Shown: positions 26,561 to 35,833 of the stretch, one piece after another
How positions within the stretch are numbered: position 1 is the first letter of the stretch
Layout: each line of letters begins with the position of its first letter
Assembly (NCBI GenBank): GCA_964474905.1
Contig: CAYYUP010000019.1
Location: forward strand, 25,223-89,222
DNA length: 64,000 nt
Reading direction: 5' to 3'
Source: JADJRG01 sp964474905
GTDB lineage: Bacteria > Myxococcota_A > Polyangia > Nannocystales > Nannocystaceae
Translations under genes and position numbers: made by a program
Notes under the pieces: model-generated
Told to the model about the DNA's origin: nothing
Seen by the model: the letters and a program-made list of their open reading frames with translations, nothing else
The model's database searches: none

Positions 26561-27406
26561 ATGCTGAAGAAGTGCGAATTTTGTTGCACAGGTCTCTCAT
26601 TGATTTATTTTTACACAGTCATGCAAGAAGTTTCAGCTCGTCTCCAGGTTGCACCTCTAAGGCTTCTTCGCCGGGCCATGGGGGATCGATTCTCTCGCCG
26701 GCAAAAGATCCGTCGATTCGCGACTGCACTCCGCAGTTTTGGCGATGAGGATCGGGTACTGCCCCGTCTTGTCCGGCTCAAGGATCTCGGCTGGATCGAC
26801 GAGGTGCCGAATCGGGTCCAGCGCATGGTCGGCGCGCTCGACATGGTTCGCTTTTGGATTGTGCCCTGCGCCGCGGACTACTACCGGTCCAAGGGCATCA
26901 ACTTCTATTTTCATACTCTCTTGCGTTTTCTCGACGATCCCGCGTCGCTGATCGATCCGCTGGGGCTCAACTCGACCCGCGACACGATCATCGGCCATGT
27001 GTTGCAGGTTGTGCACGCCAACCCGGACTACGACCTTCAGCTTCTAGAGTCCTTTGAGGGTGGTCTCGAGGCGATGGAGGCTCAGGTGCGCTCGATGCTC
27101 GACGGCAGTCATCCTCGGGCCCAGTCGATCCTCGCGACGGTCGAGGATCCCCAGTACCACGCTCGTTTGCTCGAGCATGTTGAACGCTTTCGCGAGAGCC
27201 GAGGCCAGGCTGGTCAGCTGCTTCGCGACAACATCGGTGGTGATCCAAACTTTCAGGTACTCGAGCGCACATTTGGCGAACTGCCCAATGCGATGCGTTA
27301 CTTCGCCAAGTTGCCGCGCACACCGGCGGCTGCGGCCCGTCACCTGGTGACCTGTCGCGAGTTCCCCCGCGAACTCGCCGATGCCCCCACCGAGACTCTT
27401 CACTGA
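26561..27406 (+). CDS. Conserved-looking hypothetical protein
   Basis: ATG 26561 follows a strong GAGGAGG by three bases, so I prefer it to ATG 26621. The 281 residues are mostly helical, with a hydrophobic N-terminus containing two Cys and the stretch LSLIYFYTV. A Trp/Tyr-rich middle reads FWIVPCAADYYRSKGINFYF. No catalytic motif or family is recognised. It converges with an SDR gene. The soluble helical body with conserved-looking His and Asp residues (RDTIIGHVLQVVHANPDYD) could bind a cofactor or lipid, but this is only a guess. Confidence 0.6.
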   Translation: MLKKCEFCCTGLSLIYFYTVMQEVSARLQVAPLRLLRRAMGDRFSRRQKIRRFATALRSFGDEDRVLPRLVRLKDLGWIDEVPNRVQRMVGALDMVRFWIVPCAADYYRSKGINFYFHTLLRFLDDPASLIDPLGLNSTRDTIIGHVLQVVHANPDYDLQLLESFEGGLEAMEAQVRSMLDGSHPRAQSILATVEDPQYHARLLEHVERFRESRGQAGQLLRDNIGGDPNFQVLERTFGELPNAMRYFAKLPRTPAAAARHLVTCREFPRELADAPTETLH

Positions 27407-27445
27407 GGGGCAGCTGGCTGCAACAGGCGGGCGATAAGGGGGCAC

Positions 27446-28243
27446 CTAGGGCCGTTTTCGCAGCCAGGGGCCGATCCAGCCGAGGGCGAAACGATGGATG
27501 AATCGCGGCGTCCAGGCGCTGATACACATGATGATCTTCATCCACAACCCGGGCACGACCAGGGCCTTGCCCCGGGCAAATCCGCGGAGGGCAGAATGTG
27601 CACACTCTTCGGCGCTCATCTCGATGAATGAGGGTATTTTATGACCGCTTGGGTTGCCGGCCAGCGCCTCAAAACCAGTGGCGACGGGGCCCGGGCAGAC
27701 CTGGGTGAGAGCGACGCCTGTGCCCTGCAGCTCGGCCCGCAGAGACTCGGAGAACCCGCTGACGAAGTGCTTGGAGCCGACGTAGGCCGCGGCGCCGGGG
27801 AAGAAGCTCAGGCCGAAGCCCGAGCTGATGTTGAGGATGCCACCGCGCCTCCGTTCGAGCATGCCATCGACGAGGCCGCGGGTGAGCTGGACAAGTGCAT
27901 TGATATTAACCATGAGCATTTGTTCGAGCTTGGCCCAGTTGCTGCGCTCAAAGAGCGCAAGATCACCCATTCCGGCGTTGTTGATCAATAGATCGACGGT
28001 GGGCAGACGTTTCAGGAGCGCGTCGACGGCTGTGGAGTCGCAGAGATCTGTGGGCTCGACGCGGACGACGAGTTTTGAGTGCGCCGCTCGCAGTTCGCGG
28101 GCGAGGGTTTCTAGCTGTTCTTTGCGCCGGGCGACAAGGATGAGGCAGGCGACCTGGGGCGCGAGTTGCTGGCAGATGGCCCTGCCGATGCCGGAGGAGG
28201 CACCGGTCACCAATGCGGTGGTATTGTCGATGATCGGGCGCAT
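27446..28243 (-). CDS. Short-chain dehydrogenase/reductase, KAR/17-beta-HSD-like
   Basis: The 265-residue SDR has TGASSGIG (14-21), NNAGMG, a catalytic NISSGFG Ser, YVGSK, and CPGPVATGF. The hydrophobic C-terminus, with WTPRFIHRF and a basic end, resembles the membrane-associated keto-reductase branch (DltE/17-beta-HSD12 type) that works on long-chain acyl substrates. The start is ATG 28243. It is separated by 53 bp from the lipoprotein gene upstream on the same strand. Confidence 0.88.
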   Translation of the reverse strand: MRPIIDNTTALVTGASSGIGRAICQQLAPQVACLILVARRKEQLETLARELRAAHSKLVVRVEPTDLCDSTAVDALLKRLPTVDLLINNAGMGDLALFERSNWAKLEQMLMVNINALVQLTRGLVDGMLERRRGGILNISSGFGLSFFPGAAAYVGSKHFVSGFSESLRAELQGTGVALTQVCPGPVATGFEALAGNPSGHKIPSFIEMSAEECAHSALRGFARGKALVVPGLWMKIIMCISAWTPRFIHRFALGWIGPWLRKRP

Positions 28244-28296
28244 GGTTTTTCTCCGGGCGAGAGGTTGACTCGCCGTTTCACACCCGTCAAGCGCAG

Positions 28297-29238
28297 CTAC
28301 TCGGCGCCGGCGCCCAAGAAGATCTCGGAGACCACACCTTTCTTATTTGTCAGGAAGAGGCCGCCGTAGATCGAGCCTATGATGAGGACGTTGCGGTCAA
28401 ACTGCTGCTCTTCCGGGGCGATGGCGCGGGAGTAGGTAGCGGCGGCCTTTTTAAAATTACTGCCGATGCCGATGCCCTCGCGTGTCTTGAGCGTCGAGGG
28501 GGCTTGGACGAGCACGTCCGACAGGGCTGCGTTGTCGTCGTTGAGTGCCATTGTCAGAATCAGGCCCTGACTCTCGTAGCTCCAGGTCTGCAGGGTATCG
28601 CCGGTGGCGGGTTCGACCTGGGCCTTGCCCTTGGACTCCGGGGGGCCTAAGGCTTTGATCACAGCTTCGCTCGGGATGCCGAGTTTGAGGGGGCCGATCG
28701 CGGTGTCGAAGCTGTCGGCGGTCATCGGATCGCCGGGTAGCATTTTTAGGGGGCAGAAGCCGGCGAGAATATAGGAGCCCGGTTTCGAGGAGGCGCTCCA
28801 CATGTCGCGTTCGCCGAGCACGTCGGCGGGATGGTGTGCCGCTTCGATCTCACGGCAGGCGCGGGAGAGGGAGCCCGCGACGATCGTGCGGCTGCCCTTG
28901 GCGGTCTTGGACTCGAGCTTCTCGCACTCCTCCGCCGTCGGGCGACAGGCGGTCATGACCTCGCGATCTCTGTCGATCTTGTGCATATAACAGAGGCAAC
29001 TCCAGGTGACCGAAGGGGCAGGTTTACGGGGATCTGCAACTTTTGTGTCGGGGGGCTCGGATTCGTGCTTGTCGGCTTGTCCGGCGACCTTTTGCGGGGC
29101 TTCGTCGTGGGCCTGCTGTGGATTCGCCCCGCTCTTGTCTGTTTTTTGGGTATCGCCGCCGGTGGAGTTGCAGGCGAGCAGGGGCGGCAGGGCGAGCAGG
29201 AGCAGCACACTGAGGGGGAGAGCCGTTCGCACGAGCAT
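28297..29238 (-). CDS. Lipoprotein, SmpA-like repeat region
   Basis: From ATG 29238 the protein has 313 residues with a clear lipobox LPPLLAC (Cys21). A Lys/Glu/Pro/Asp-rich linker leads to a domain with several Cys (SCLCYMHKID). The second half reads GPLKLGIPSEAVIKALGPP and later QTWSYESQGLILTMA, a pattern of 'G, small step, lG.P...W.Y..qG' found in SmpA/BamE-like and related lipoproteins. A role in the envelope is inferred; the partner is unknown. It diverges from the kinase gene at 29462. Confidence 0.75.
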   Translation of the reverse strand: MLVRTALPLSVLLLLALPPLLACNSTGGDTQKTDKSGANPQQAHDEAPQKVAGQADKHESEPPDTKVADPRKPAPSVTWSCLCYMHKIDRDREVMTACRPTAEECEKLESKTAKGSRTIVAGSLSRACREIEAAHHPADVLGERDMWSASSKPGSYILAGFCPLKMLPGDPMTADSFDTAIGPLKLGIPSEAVIKALGPPESKGKAQVEPATGDTLQTWSYESQGLILTMALNDDNAALSDVLVQAPSTLKTREGIGIGSNFKKAAATYSRAIAPEEQQFDRNVLIIGSIYGGLFLTNKKGVVSEIFLGAGAE

Positions 29239-29461
29239 ATTGGCTACGGTACTCGTGAGGTCGGGCGACGGGACCAGGAAAAGTGCGGAGGCTGCGGTCC
29301 CGTGCCGGCGCGATGACGGGCCCACGAGGCGCGCTTTGAGGTCTAGGCCCGTGCGTTTCCGGGGATCTACGGGGGTCGCTGGTGGCTCTTCCAGGCGCGG
29401 GCGTGGGTGATACACTGCCGGCGGCCATGGACGAGACAAACGTCGCCACGGAGGCCGCTGC

Positions 29462-31159
29462 GTGAGAGGACCGCAGCGCACGCGCGAGGAGTCGTGGATC
29501 GGGAGAACGCTCGACGAGCGTTACAAGATTCAAGAGGTGTTCTCGGAGACCGAGACCCACACTGTCTTCGTCGCCCAGCATCTCCGCCTGCGCAAGCAGG
29601 TGGCGATCAAGATCATCCAGCAGGAGTACGCGAGCGACGGCGAGGTCGCGGCTCGCTTCTCCCGTGAGGCCAGTGCCGGCGCCCAATTCGATCACCCGAA
29701 TGTCGTCGGCATCATCGACTGTGGGCGTCTCACCGACGGCCGCACTTATCTGGTGACCGAGATGGTTCGGGGGCCGACGCTCCGCGAGTTTCTCGACGAG
29801 CACGGGCGAATCCACTGGACCCTCGCCTGCGACATCGGCTCGCAGCTAAGCGAGGCGCTGATCGCCGCGCACGCGGTCGGCATCGTGCACCGCGATGTCA
29901 ACCCCGACAACCTTCGTCTGGAGATCCGTGACGACGGCTCCTACTGGATCAAGATCACCAGCTTCGGCATCGCTCGGATGACGGGCGATGCCCTGGTCGA
30001 TCCAGCCCATGAGCTCGGCTCGACGCTTACACGTCAGGGCATGATCCTCGGCACTGCCGGCTATATGTCGCCGGAGCAGGCGATCGGCGAGGAGGTCGAT
30101 GAGAGCGCCGACGCCTACGCGTTGGGGGCTGTGCTTTGGGAGTGCATCAACGGCCGTTCGCTTTGGGTCGCCGAGAGCATCGAAGACGCGCTCGCGCAGC
30201 AGCTCCATCACGAGCCGTCGCTCTTCGATACCTTTGAGGATGGCCCGGTGCCCGAGGTGCTGCAACGCGTTGTCTTGCAGCTGCTGGCTCGCGATCCGCG
30301 GGAGCGGCCGGCGCTCATCGATCCGGTGTCCCCGACACTGCGCAAGCTGGCCCACGGCTCCGAGTTTGAGGAGTCGCTGGTCACCGCGATGCCCGAGGCC
30401 TCTGCTAGCGGCATGGATAATTTTGCCAGCAGCGGCGGCTTCCCCTTCGAGGCTGAGCGCGGCGGTACGGTTGTCGACGACGGTTTTGTGTTTCCGACCG
30501 GACCCGCTGGCAACTCCTCGATGAAGGCCGTCTTTGGTCAGCTCGCCGACGTCTTGAAGGCGCTGTGGCGGAGCGCCTCGGTCGGTACCCGGGTGGTCCT
30601 GGCGATGATCTCGCTTACCCCGGTGATCCTCATCGTCGTCGCGTTGATGGTCAGTGGCAGCTCCGAAAAGAGCGAGGCGGATGAGCCTGAGACCGTCGCC
30701 AAACCGGATGTTGCGGAGGTTTTGCCGGAGGTTCCCGAGGCCGAGGTCGAAACCTTGGAGCCGAGCGAGGAGCCCGAGGCGCCGGCGATTCCGGTCGATC
30801 TCGAAGAGTCCGTAAAGATGCTCTTTGGGTCAGATGTTTCCGCCAAGGAGCGCAAGGCGGGGGCGGCGAAGATCCGCAGCTTTGAGCCCGCGGATGCATT
30901 GCCGATCCATGTACGGGCGAGCGCTGCGCTTGTGCTCGAAAAGAAGTGCAAGGCCAAGAAAGCGATCGTCAACAGGATCCGCGAACTCGATGCGCTCGAG
31001 GCGATGCCGGTGCTTCTGGCCCTCGACAGCGATCGAAAGTCCTGTGGTAAGCGCAAACGGCGAAAAGACTGCTATCCGTGCCTCCGAGAGGATCTGGCCC
31101 GGACGCTCGGTCGCTTTGAGGTGCTGCTCGAACTTCAAGGCAAGACCCCGTCGCAATAG
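29462..31159 (+). CDS. Hanks-type kinase-like protein, probable pseudokinase
   Basis: The 565-residue protein has a kinase fold (about 20-305), a membrane helix (about 377-397), an acidic Glu/Pro/Val linker and a helical Lys/Cys-containing C-terminal domain. Lys50 (VAIKII), Glu69 and HRD (143-145) are kept. The DFG motif is SFG (167-169), so the Mg-binding Asp is missing. The catalytic-loop Lys is Asn (HRDVNPDN), and the glycine loop has no glycines (VFSETETHTVF). The AGC codon for Ser is at least two changes from an Asp codon, so an isolated read error is unlikely. It probably signals by binding. The start GTG 29462 follows a stop in frame. Confidence 0.85.
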   Translation: MRGPQRTREESWIGRTLDERYKIQEVFSETETHTVFVAQHLRLRKQVAIKIIQQEYASDGEVAARFSREASAGAQFDHPNVVGIIDCGRLTDGRTYLVTEMVRGPTLREFLDEHGRIHWTLACDIGSQLSEALIAAHAVGIVHRDVNPDNLRLEIRDDGSYWIKITSFGIARMTGDALVDPAHELGSTLTRQGMILGTAGYMSPEQAIGEEVDESADAYALGAVLWECINGRSLWVAESIEDALAQQLHHEPSLFDTFEDGPVPEVLQRVVLQLLARDPRERPALIDPVSPTLRKLAHGSEFEESLVTAMPEASASGMDNFASSGGFPFEAERGGTVVDDGFVFPTGPAGNSSMKAVFGQLADVLKALWRSASVGTRVVLAMISLTPVILIVVALMVSGSSEKSEADEPETVAKPDVAEVLPEVPEAEVETLEPSEEPEAPAIPVDLEESVKMLFGSDVSAKERKAGAAKIRSFEPADALPIHVRASAALVLEKKCKAKKAIVNRIRELDALEAMPVLLALDSDRKSCGKRKRRKDCYPCLREDLARTLGRFEVLLELQGKTPSQ

Positions 31160-31288
31160 GGGTCGCGATGGCGCTTGTTCATTCATTCATTCGCGCTCGC
31201 GCTCGCAGGTCGGCGCGCGGCAGTGCGATTCGCGGTCATGTGTCGATCGGTCTCGACAAGGGGTGTGTCACCTCGGCATTGTGGTTGA

Positions 31289-33250
31289 ATGGTGTCATTC
31301 GATTCTTCGCGGTGGTTTTCGCTCACTCTTCTCGCCCTCACAGGGTTCGCGCTCACTGCGTGCTCAAGCGATGACACTGGCAACTCATCGGATACCGCAT
31401 CGACTTCGTTGACCGCGACTGCCACGGCGACCAATGGCACGGTGACGATGGGGTCGACCATGGGCACCGTGACCAATGGCAGCGGCAGCGAGGGCACGAT
31501 GAGTGGCAGCGCGAGCGTTGGCGAGACGGTCGGCACGACTGCGCCGACGACAACGATGACATCCACTACGGGCATGACCACCGATGGCACGACGACGATG
31601 GGCGTCGAGACAATGGGCTCTTCTTCGAGCAGCTCGAGCACCACGGGGCCGGCCTGCACGCTCGCCTGTGATGATGAGGGCACGAAGGTGCTCTGCGATG
31701 GCGAGGTCTACGAGGATTGTAGCGCGAATGGTCAGTACTGTGCGGCGGGGGAGTGCGTTGATACGCCCTGCGATGCTGCATTTAAGGAGCAACGCTCGGA
31801 GGGATGCGAATTTTGGGCGGTCAAGACCGGGCTGATCTCGGCGGGCAATGGCGCCTGCTTCGCGGCTTTTGTCGCCAATACCTGGAGCGAGCCTGTACAC
31901 ATCAATGTCGAGTACGACGGTCAGCAGCTCGCGGTCGGTAACTTCGCCCGAATTCCGAGCGGCCAGGGGGCTAATATCGTCTACGATCCCTACGACGCGA
32001 ACGCCGGACTCGCCGTGGGCGAGGTCGCGATCCTCTTCCTCTCGCGGGGTCCTGGCGGTTTTCCGACCTGCCCCGGCAATGCGGCGGCGATCACCGATGA
32101 GACCGCAGTCATCAATACCGGTCGCGGTAAGGCGTTTCATATCACCACCGACTTCCCGGTCGCCGCTTACCAAATGCTGCCCTACGGGGGTGGCTCTGTG
32201 GCCGCGACCTCAGCGACCCTGCTGCTGCCAAGCGGTACCTGGGATACTAATTACATCGCGATCAATGCCTTCACCAAGAGCGCCATCGTCGCGGATGGCT
32301 TCCCCCACATCGTGCTTGTCGGTAACGAGGACGGTACCGCGGTGACGATTGAGCCCAAGGTTGCGATTCAAGGGGGCAACGGCGTCGAGGCGGCGGCGGC
32401 GGGTCAGCCAAAGGTCTACATGCTCGACCGCGGCGAGACCATTCAGATCGCTCAGTCGGCAGAGTTGACGGGGTCGCCGATCCTCGCCGATAAGCCCTTG
32501 GCGGTCTTCGGGGGCGCGACTTGTCTCAATGTTCCGGTCAATGGGGTGGCCTGTGACGGCGCCCATCAGCAGATTCCGCCGGTCAAGGCGCTGGGAAATG
32601 ACTACACCGGGATCCGCTACCGCAACCGCACGGGCCAGGAGGAGTCGCCGCCCTGGCGCCTGGTCGGAGCGGTCGACGGCACCGAACTCACCTGGACCAA
32701 CAAACCCCTGGGTGCCCCCGATACCATCGGTCTGGGCACTGTCGCCGAGTTCAACTCCGGCGGACCCTTCCAGGTCGAGAGTCAGGACGAGGATCATCCC
32801 TTCTATCTCGGCGCCTACATGACCGGAGGTGCCAACTACGGCGGTGCAGGCGATCCCGAGTGGGTGAACGTCATCCCCTCGGCGCAGTTCCTCAAAAAGT
32901 ACGTACTCTTCACGGATCCGACCTACTCAGAGACCAGTCTGGTGGTCGTGCGCTCCCCGGTCGACGGTGTCTTCAAAGACGTCTCAATCGGTTGTGCGGG
33001 CAATCTCGGTGGTTGGATGCCGATCGGTGAGAATGAGTACACTCGTCTCGACCTGGTCACCGGTAATTTTCAGGACGTCAACGGCTGCTCCAACGGTCGC
33101 CACGAGATGGCCAGCGAGAATCCCTTTGGTGTCACCGTCTGGGGCTGGGGTTCGACCGCCAGCCAGTTTAATACGGTCTACGTCTCCTACGCCTATCCCG
33201 CGGGGGCTAGCGTGCAGGGCATTAACGACGTCGAAGTCCTTCCCCAGTAG
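31289..33250 (+). CDS. IgGFc-binding-domain lipoprotein
   Basis: The 653 residues start at ATG 31289 with a signal and lipobox FALTAC (Cys25). A Thr/Met/Gly-rich linker (about 28-120) and a Cys-rich patch (CTLACDDEGTKVLCDG) precede a long beta-rich region of the IgGFc-binding family: FHITTDFPVAAYQMLPYG, LLLPSGTWDTNYIAINAF, and a closing VYVSYAYPAGASVQGIN. It is a paralogue of the gene at 2479-4248 with the same order of parts. The surface role is inferred from the anchor and linker. A fragment of a further copy lies just downstream. Confidence 0.85.
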   Translation: MVSFDSSRWFSLTLLALTGFALTACSSDDTGNSSDTASTSLTATATATNGTVTMGSTMGTVTNGSGSEGTMSGSASVGETVGTTAPTTTMTSTTGMTTDGTTTMGVETMGSSSSSSSTTGPACTLACDDEGTKVLCDGEVYEDCSANGQYCAAGECVDTPCDAAFKEQRSEGCEFWAVKTGLISAGNGACFAAFVANTWSEPVHINVEYDGQQLAVGNFARIPSGQGANIVYDPYDANAGLAVGEVAILFLSRGPGGFPTCPGNAAAITDETAVINTGRGKAFHITTDFPVAAYQMLPYGGGSVAATSATLLLPSGTWDTNYIAINAFTKSAIVADGFPHIVLVGNEDGTAVTIEPKVAIQGGNGVEAAAAGQPKVYMLDRGETIQIAQSAELTGSPILADKPLAVFGGATCLNVPVNGVACDGAHQQIPPVKALGNDYTGIRYRNRTGQEESPPWRLVGAVDGTELTWTNKPLGAPDTIGLGTVAEFNSGGPFQVESQDEDHPFYLGAYMTGGANYGGAGDPEWVNVIPSAQFLKKYVLFTDPTYSETSLVVVRSPVDGVFKDVSIGCAGNLGGWMPIGENEYTRLDLVTGNFQDVNGCSNGRHEMASENPFGVTVWGWGSTASQFNTVYVSYAYPAGASVQGINDVEVLPQ

Positions 33251-33266
33251 CGGGAGCAGGCAGTCG

Positions 33267-33298
33267 CGAGGCCTCTCCTCCGAGAGGAGATGGCCTCG
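33267..33298. terminator. Strong GC-rich hairpin after the IgGFc gene
   Basis: CGAGGCCTCTCCTC pairs with GAGGAGA-t-GGCCTCG, giving 14 pairs with one bulged base and a three-base loop, 17 bp after the stop codon. No T tract follows, so it is a Rho-type or weak intrinsic terminator, or an mRNA-stabilising end. Confidence 0.55.
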
Positions 33299-33350
33299 TA
33301 TGCCGACCCCACGGGGGCCAGCGTGCAGGGCATCAACAACGTTGAAAACG
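33293..33350 (+). pseudogene. 3'-end fragment of a third IgGFc-type gene
   Basis: Read in the frame starting at 33293, it encodes ASYADPTGASVQGINNVE. That closely matches the C-terminal end of the gene at 31289 (VSYAYPAGASVQGINDVE), and the DNA is also close. No other part of the gene is present, so this is the leftover of a tandem copy whose body was deleted. Confidence 0.8.
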
Positions 33351-33370
33351 TCGTTGCTGTGCCTTGGGGC

Positions 33371-34621
33371 TTACTTCTTGTTCCTGTTTTTCTTCTTGCG
33401 ACGCTCGCTTTTTGCGTTCCAGGTGGACGGATGCGGTAGCAGGTCGCCCTTAAACGAGAATGCGAGGACAAAATAAGGAATGGCGCCGCTGATCTCTTGG
33501 CCGGTCCGGTAGCGGTGTTTTGCCCACCACTGCGCGAGCACGATCAGCGAGGGCTGGTCAAAGCGCTGGTCGGGGCGCTTGAAGAAGGTGTAGATGATCG
33601 CCGGGCCGACCCGGTGTGTCGGGCTGTTGGGGTTTGTCGCCGCCTCGTCGGGGGCGAAATGCTCGGGCCGGTAGAAGGCGTGGGTGAGCGAGTAGCGGGC
33701 GCCCAGAGTCAGACCAAAGTCAAAGACGTAGAGAAGGTCTAGGTCGTTGGTGATCGCCCAGCCGCGGTCGGGCACCATCATGTCGATCGTCTGGTTGTAG
33801 AAGACCCGATCGCCGTTACGGAGGTCAAAATCGTAGTAGATGCCCTTGAGGTTGTCACGGATCGCGACGCCCTTGACCTTGGCCTGGAGGAGGGCAGAGA
33901 GCGTCACCTGGTGGCCGCCTGCTCCGTAATTGGTGCCCTCTTCTTGGAGGTCGTCGATCCGCTTTTCGGTCCATTCGTCGGTCGCGCTGGGGAACGATTG
34001 CAGCGAACCAAATGCGCCGTAAAACCCAATATAGTCATAGGATGCGGAGAGATTGAGCACTGCGGCTGGCTGGATCTGGATCCGCGGGCCGATCCCCGAG
34101 TAGGCGGGTGTCACGACCGTGTGTATTTGAGCGGCGAGGAAGCTCTCGCGGAAGAGTGCGGTGTCCTTATCGATCAGCTGATACCGGTAGCCGGTTGTGA
34201 AGTCGGCACTTAGGCCGACGGGGTTGTAGCGGCTGCCGAGTAGGAAGTTGTAGATCCAGCGGTGGCGGGGTCGCGCCGCGAGTTGGGGGCTCGCGCTGGC
34301 GTCGGTGAGCATCGGATCATCGATGCCCTCGTTGGGCACCGGGGTAGGCTCGGCGCTATCGGTCGGGGCGCTGTCGACCGGGGCGGGCTCGACCGGGGCG
34401 GGGCCAACCGGGGCGGGCTCAACCGGGGCGGGCTCGACCTGTCCGTCGGCTTCCGGGGCACTGTCGGTTGGGGCGGGCTCGGAGCTGTCCGTGGAGGTCG
34501 CCGGTGCCGCGCTCATCGCAGCTGCGTGCGCGGAGCCCAGTGGCGGGGCGACGAGGAGGAGCGCGCTTGCAAGACCGATGAATGGGGACCTAGAAAGGTG
34601 GGCCATCGAGCGTGTGAGCAT
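33371..34621 (-). CDS. Outer-membrane beta-barrel protein with Pro-Ala linker
   Basis: From ATG 34621 (or ATG 34606) the protein has about 416 residues. A signal peptide ends near GSAHAAA. A repeated EPAPVEPAPVGPAPV linker follows (about 55-95), then a region of alternating polar and aromatic residues consistent with 12 or more beta strands (for example ALFRESFLAAQIHTVV and WAITNDLDLLYVFDFGLT), ending in a long Lys/Arg/Asn-rich tail. The basic tail is odd for a barrel, which usually ends in an aromatic residue. The likely location is the outer membrane; the function is unknown. Confidence 0.7.
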   Translation of the reverse strand: MLTRSMAHLSRSPFIGLASALLLVAPPLGSAHAAAMSAAPATSTDSSEPAPTDSAPEADGQVEPAPVEPAPVGPAPVEPAPVDSAPTDSAEPTPVPNEGIDDPMLTDASASPQLAARPRHRWIYNFLLGSRYNPVGLSADFTTGYRYQLIDKDTALFRESFLAAQIHTVVTPAYSGIGPRIQIQPAAVLNLSASYDYIGFYGAFGSLQSFPSATDEWTEKRIDDLQEEGTNYGAGGHQVTLSALLQAKVKGVAIRDNLKGIYYDFDLRNGDRVFYNQTIDMMVPDRGWAITNDLDLLYVFDFGLTLGARYSLTHAFYRPEHFAPDEAATNPNSPTHRVGPAIIYTFFKRPDQRFDQPSLIVLAQWWAKHRYRTGQEISGAIPYFVLAFSFKGDLLPHPSTWNAKSERRKKKNRNKK

Positions 34622-34742
34622 ACACCCCCAGGGCTCTGTGCGGGCAGGGGAGCGCATCTTCGCAGGACTTTGTTCCAGCTCGGTCAAACCCGAGGAGCGA
34701 CGCGTGTTTGCGCGCCGCTCCGGGTTGCGATCGACGACCGGC

Positions 34743-35495
34743 TCAGCCGTGCTTCGCGAGCGTAATGATGCCGAAGGCCGCGCCGGTCGGGTCGGCGACA
34801 ACCGCCATGCGACCGACCTTGTCGGCCTCAAAGATCGGCGTCAGGCCCTTGCCGCCGTGACGAGTGACGCGCTCGAGCGTCGCGTCGACATCGGCGACGG
34901 CGACCCAAGAGAGCCAGTAGGCCGGCGCGCCGTCGGTTCGCTGGCTCATCGCGCCGCCTGCGGGGCCGCTCTCGCCCTTGAGCATGTAGTAGTCGCCGTC
35001 GGGCATCGGTGTGCTCTCAGACTCGACAGCCAGGGCTGCCGAGAGCCACTTGAGGTCGGCCTCGATATCGGTGCTGTGCAGTTCTGTCCAGCAGATCGAG
35101 CCCTCGCCTTCGGGGGCATTTTCGGAGCTCGAATCGGCCTCGTGGAAGAGGCTAAGAGCTGCGCCGCTGGGGCTCGTGATGACGGAAAAGCGACCCGGTG
35201 GGATGTCCGTCGGCGGGAGGGCAATGTCGCCGCCGTGCTTCTTTGCGGCCTTGGCTGAGGCGTCGACGTCTTTGACCCGGAAGTAGTTGTTCCAATGGCT
35301 GGGAATGCCAGGCATTGCCGGTGAAGAGAGGTGGGCGATCGGCACTCCACCGGCGACAAACATCGTCGCTTCGGTCTCCCCCATGGTCATCGTCATCGTC
35401 GACCAGCCGAGGGCCTCGGTGTAGAAGGCCTTGGCCCGATCGACGTCGGTGCTAATGATCCCAAACCAGCAAAATTTTTGATTCTTGTAGGGCAT
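34743..35495 (-). CDS. Two-domain VOC-superfamily protein
   Basis: From ATG 35495 the product has 250 residues built from two VOC (glyoxalase/bleomycin-resistance) modules, about 8-120 and 130-248. The first has ISTDVDRAKAFYTEALGW and the second CWTELHSTDIEADLKWLSAAL, each the standard opening strand-helix unit, and each closes with a DPTGAAFGI-like end. The arrangement resembles the mycobacterial CFP30B type. Metal ligands are not obvious, so the activity is uncertain. Confidence 0.88.
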   Translation of the reverse strand: MPYKNQKFCWFGIISTDVDRAKAFYTEALGWSTMTMTMGETEATMFVAGGVPIAHLSSPAMPGIPSHWNNYFRVKDVDASAKAAKKHGGDIALPPTDIPPGRFSVITSPSGAALSLFHEADSSSENAPEGEGSICWTELHSTDIEADLKWLSAALAVESESTPMPDGDYYMLKGESGPAGGAMSQRTDGAPAYWLSWVAVADVDATLERVTRHGGKGLTPIFEADKVGRMAVVADPTGAAFGIITLAKHG

Positions 35496-35833
35496 GTTGT
35501 TGGATTCCTTCGGGTCGCAGGTGGGTACGATTCGCGCCGATACAAACACAGATCACAGTGCGTGATCGAGCGTTGATGAAACGGTTGTGCGGTCCTTGGT
35601 CGTATTAATTCAAAAATCCACCAAAACCCATCAATGTCGCATGAATCACCCCTTAGAACGATGAACAGGGGTGATTAAGCAGTGACCATAAAGCGCAAAC
35701 TGTCATTTACATTGCAGAGATTACTGGTTTGTTAAAATTCGAAGATCACAGAGGCATGAATTCTGTTGCGGCGATGGTGGGCGGATCTCGGATCTCGGGC
35801 CTTGGGGCGAGGCTTTGGCCGCGCTCCAAAGGT
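35496..35833. other. AT-richer intergenic region with an inverted repeat
   Basis: These 338 bases are less GC-rich than the surroundings and hold no convincing gene. They contain the perfect inverted repeat AATCACCCC (35644-35652) and GGGGTGATT (35668-35676) with a 15-base spacer. It could be a regulator site for the VOC gene or the terminator of the dksA-like gene. Confidence 0.4.
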
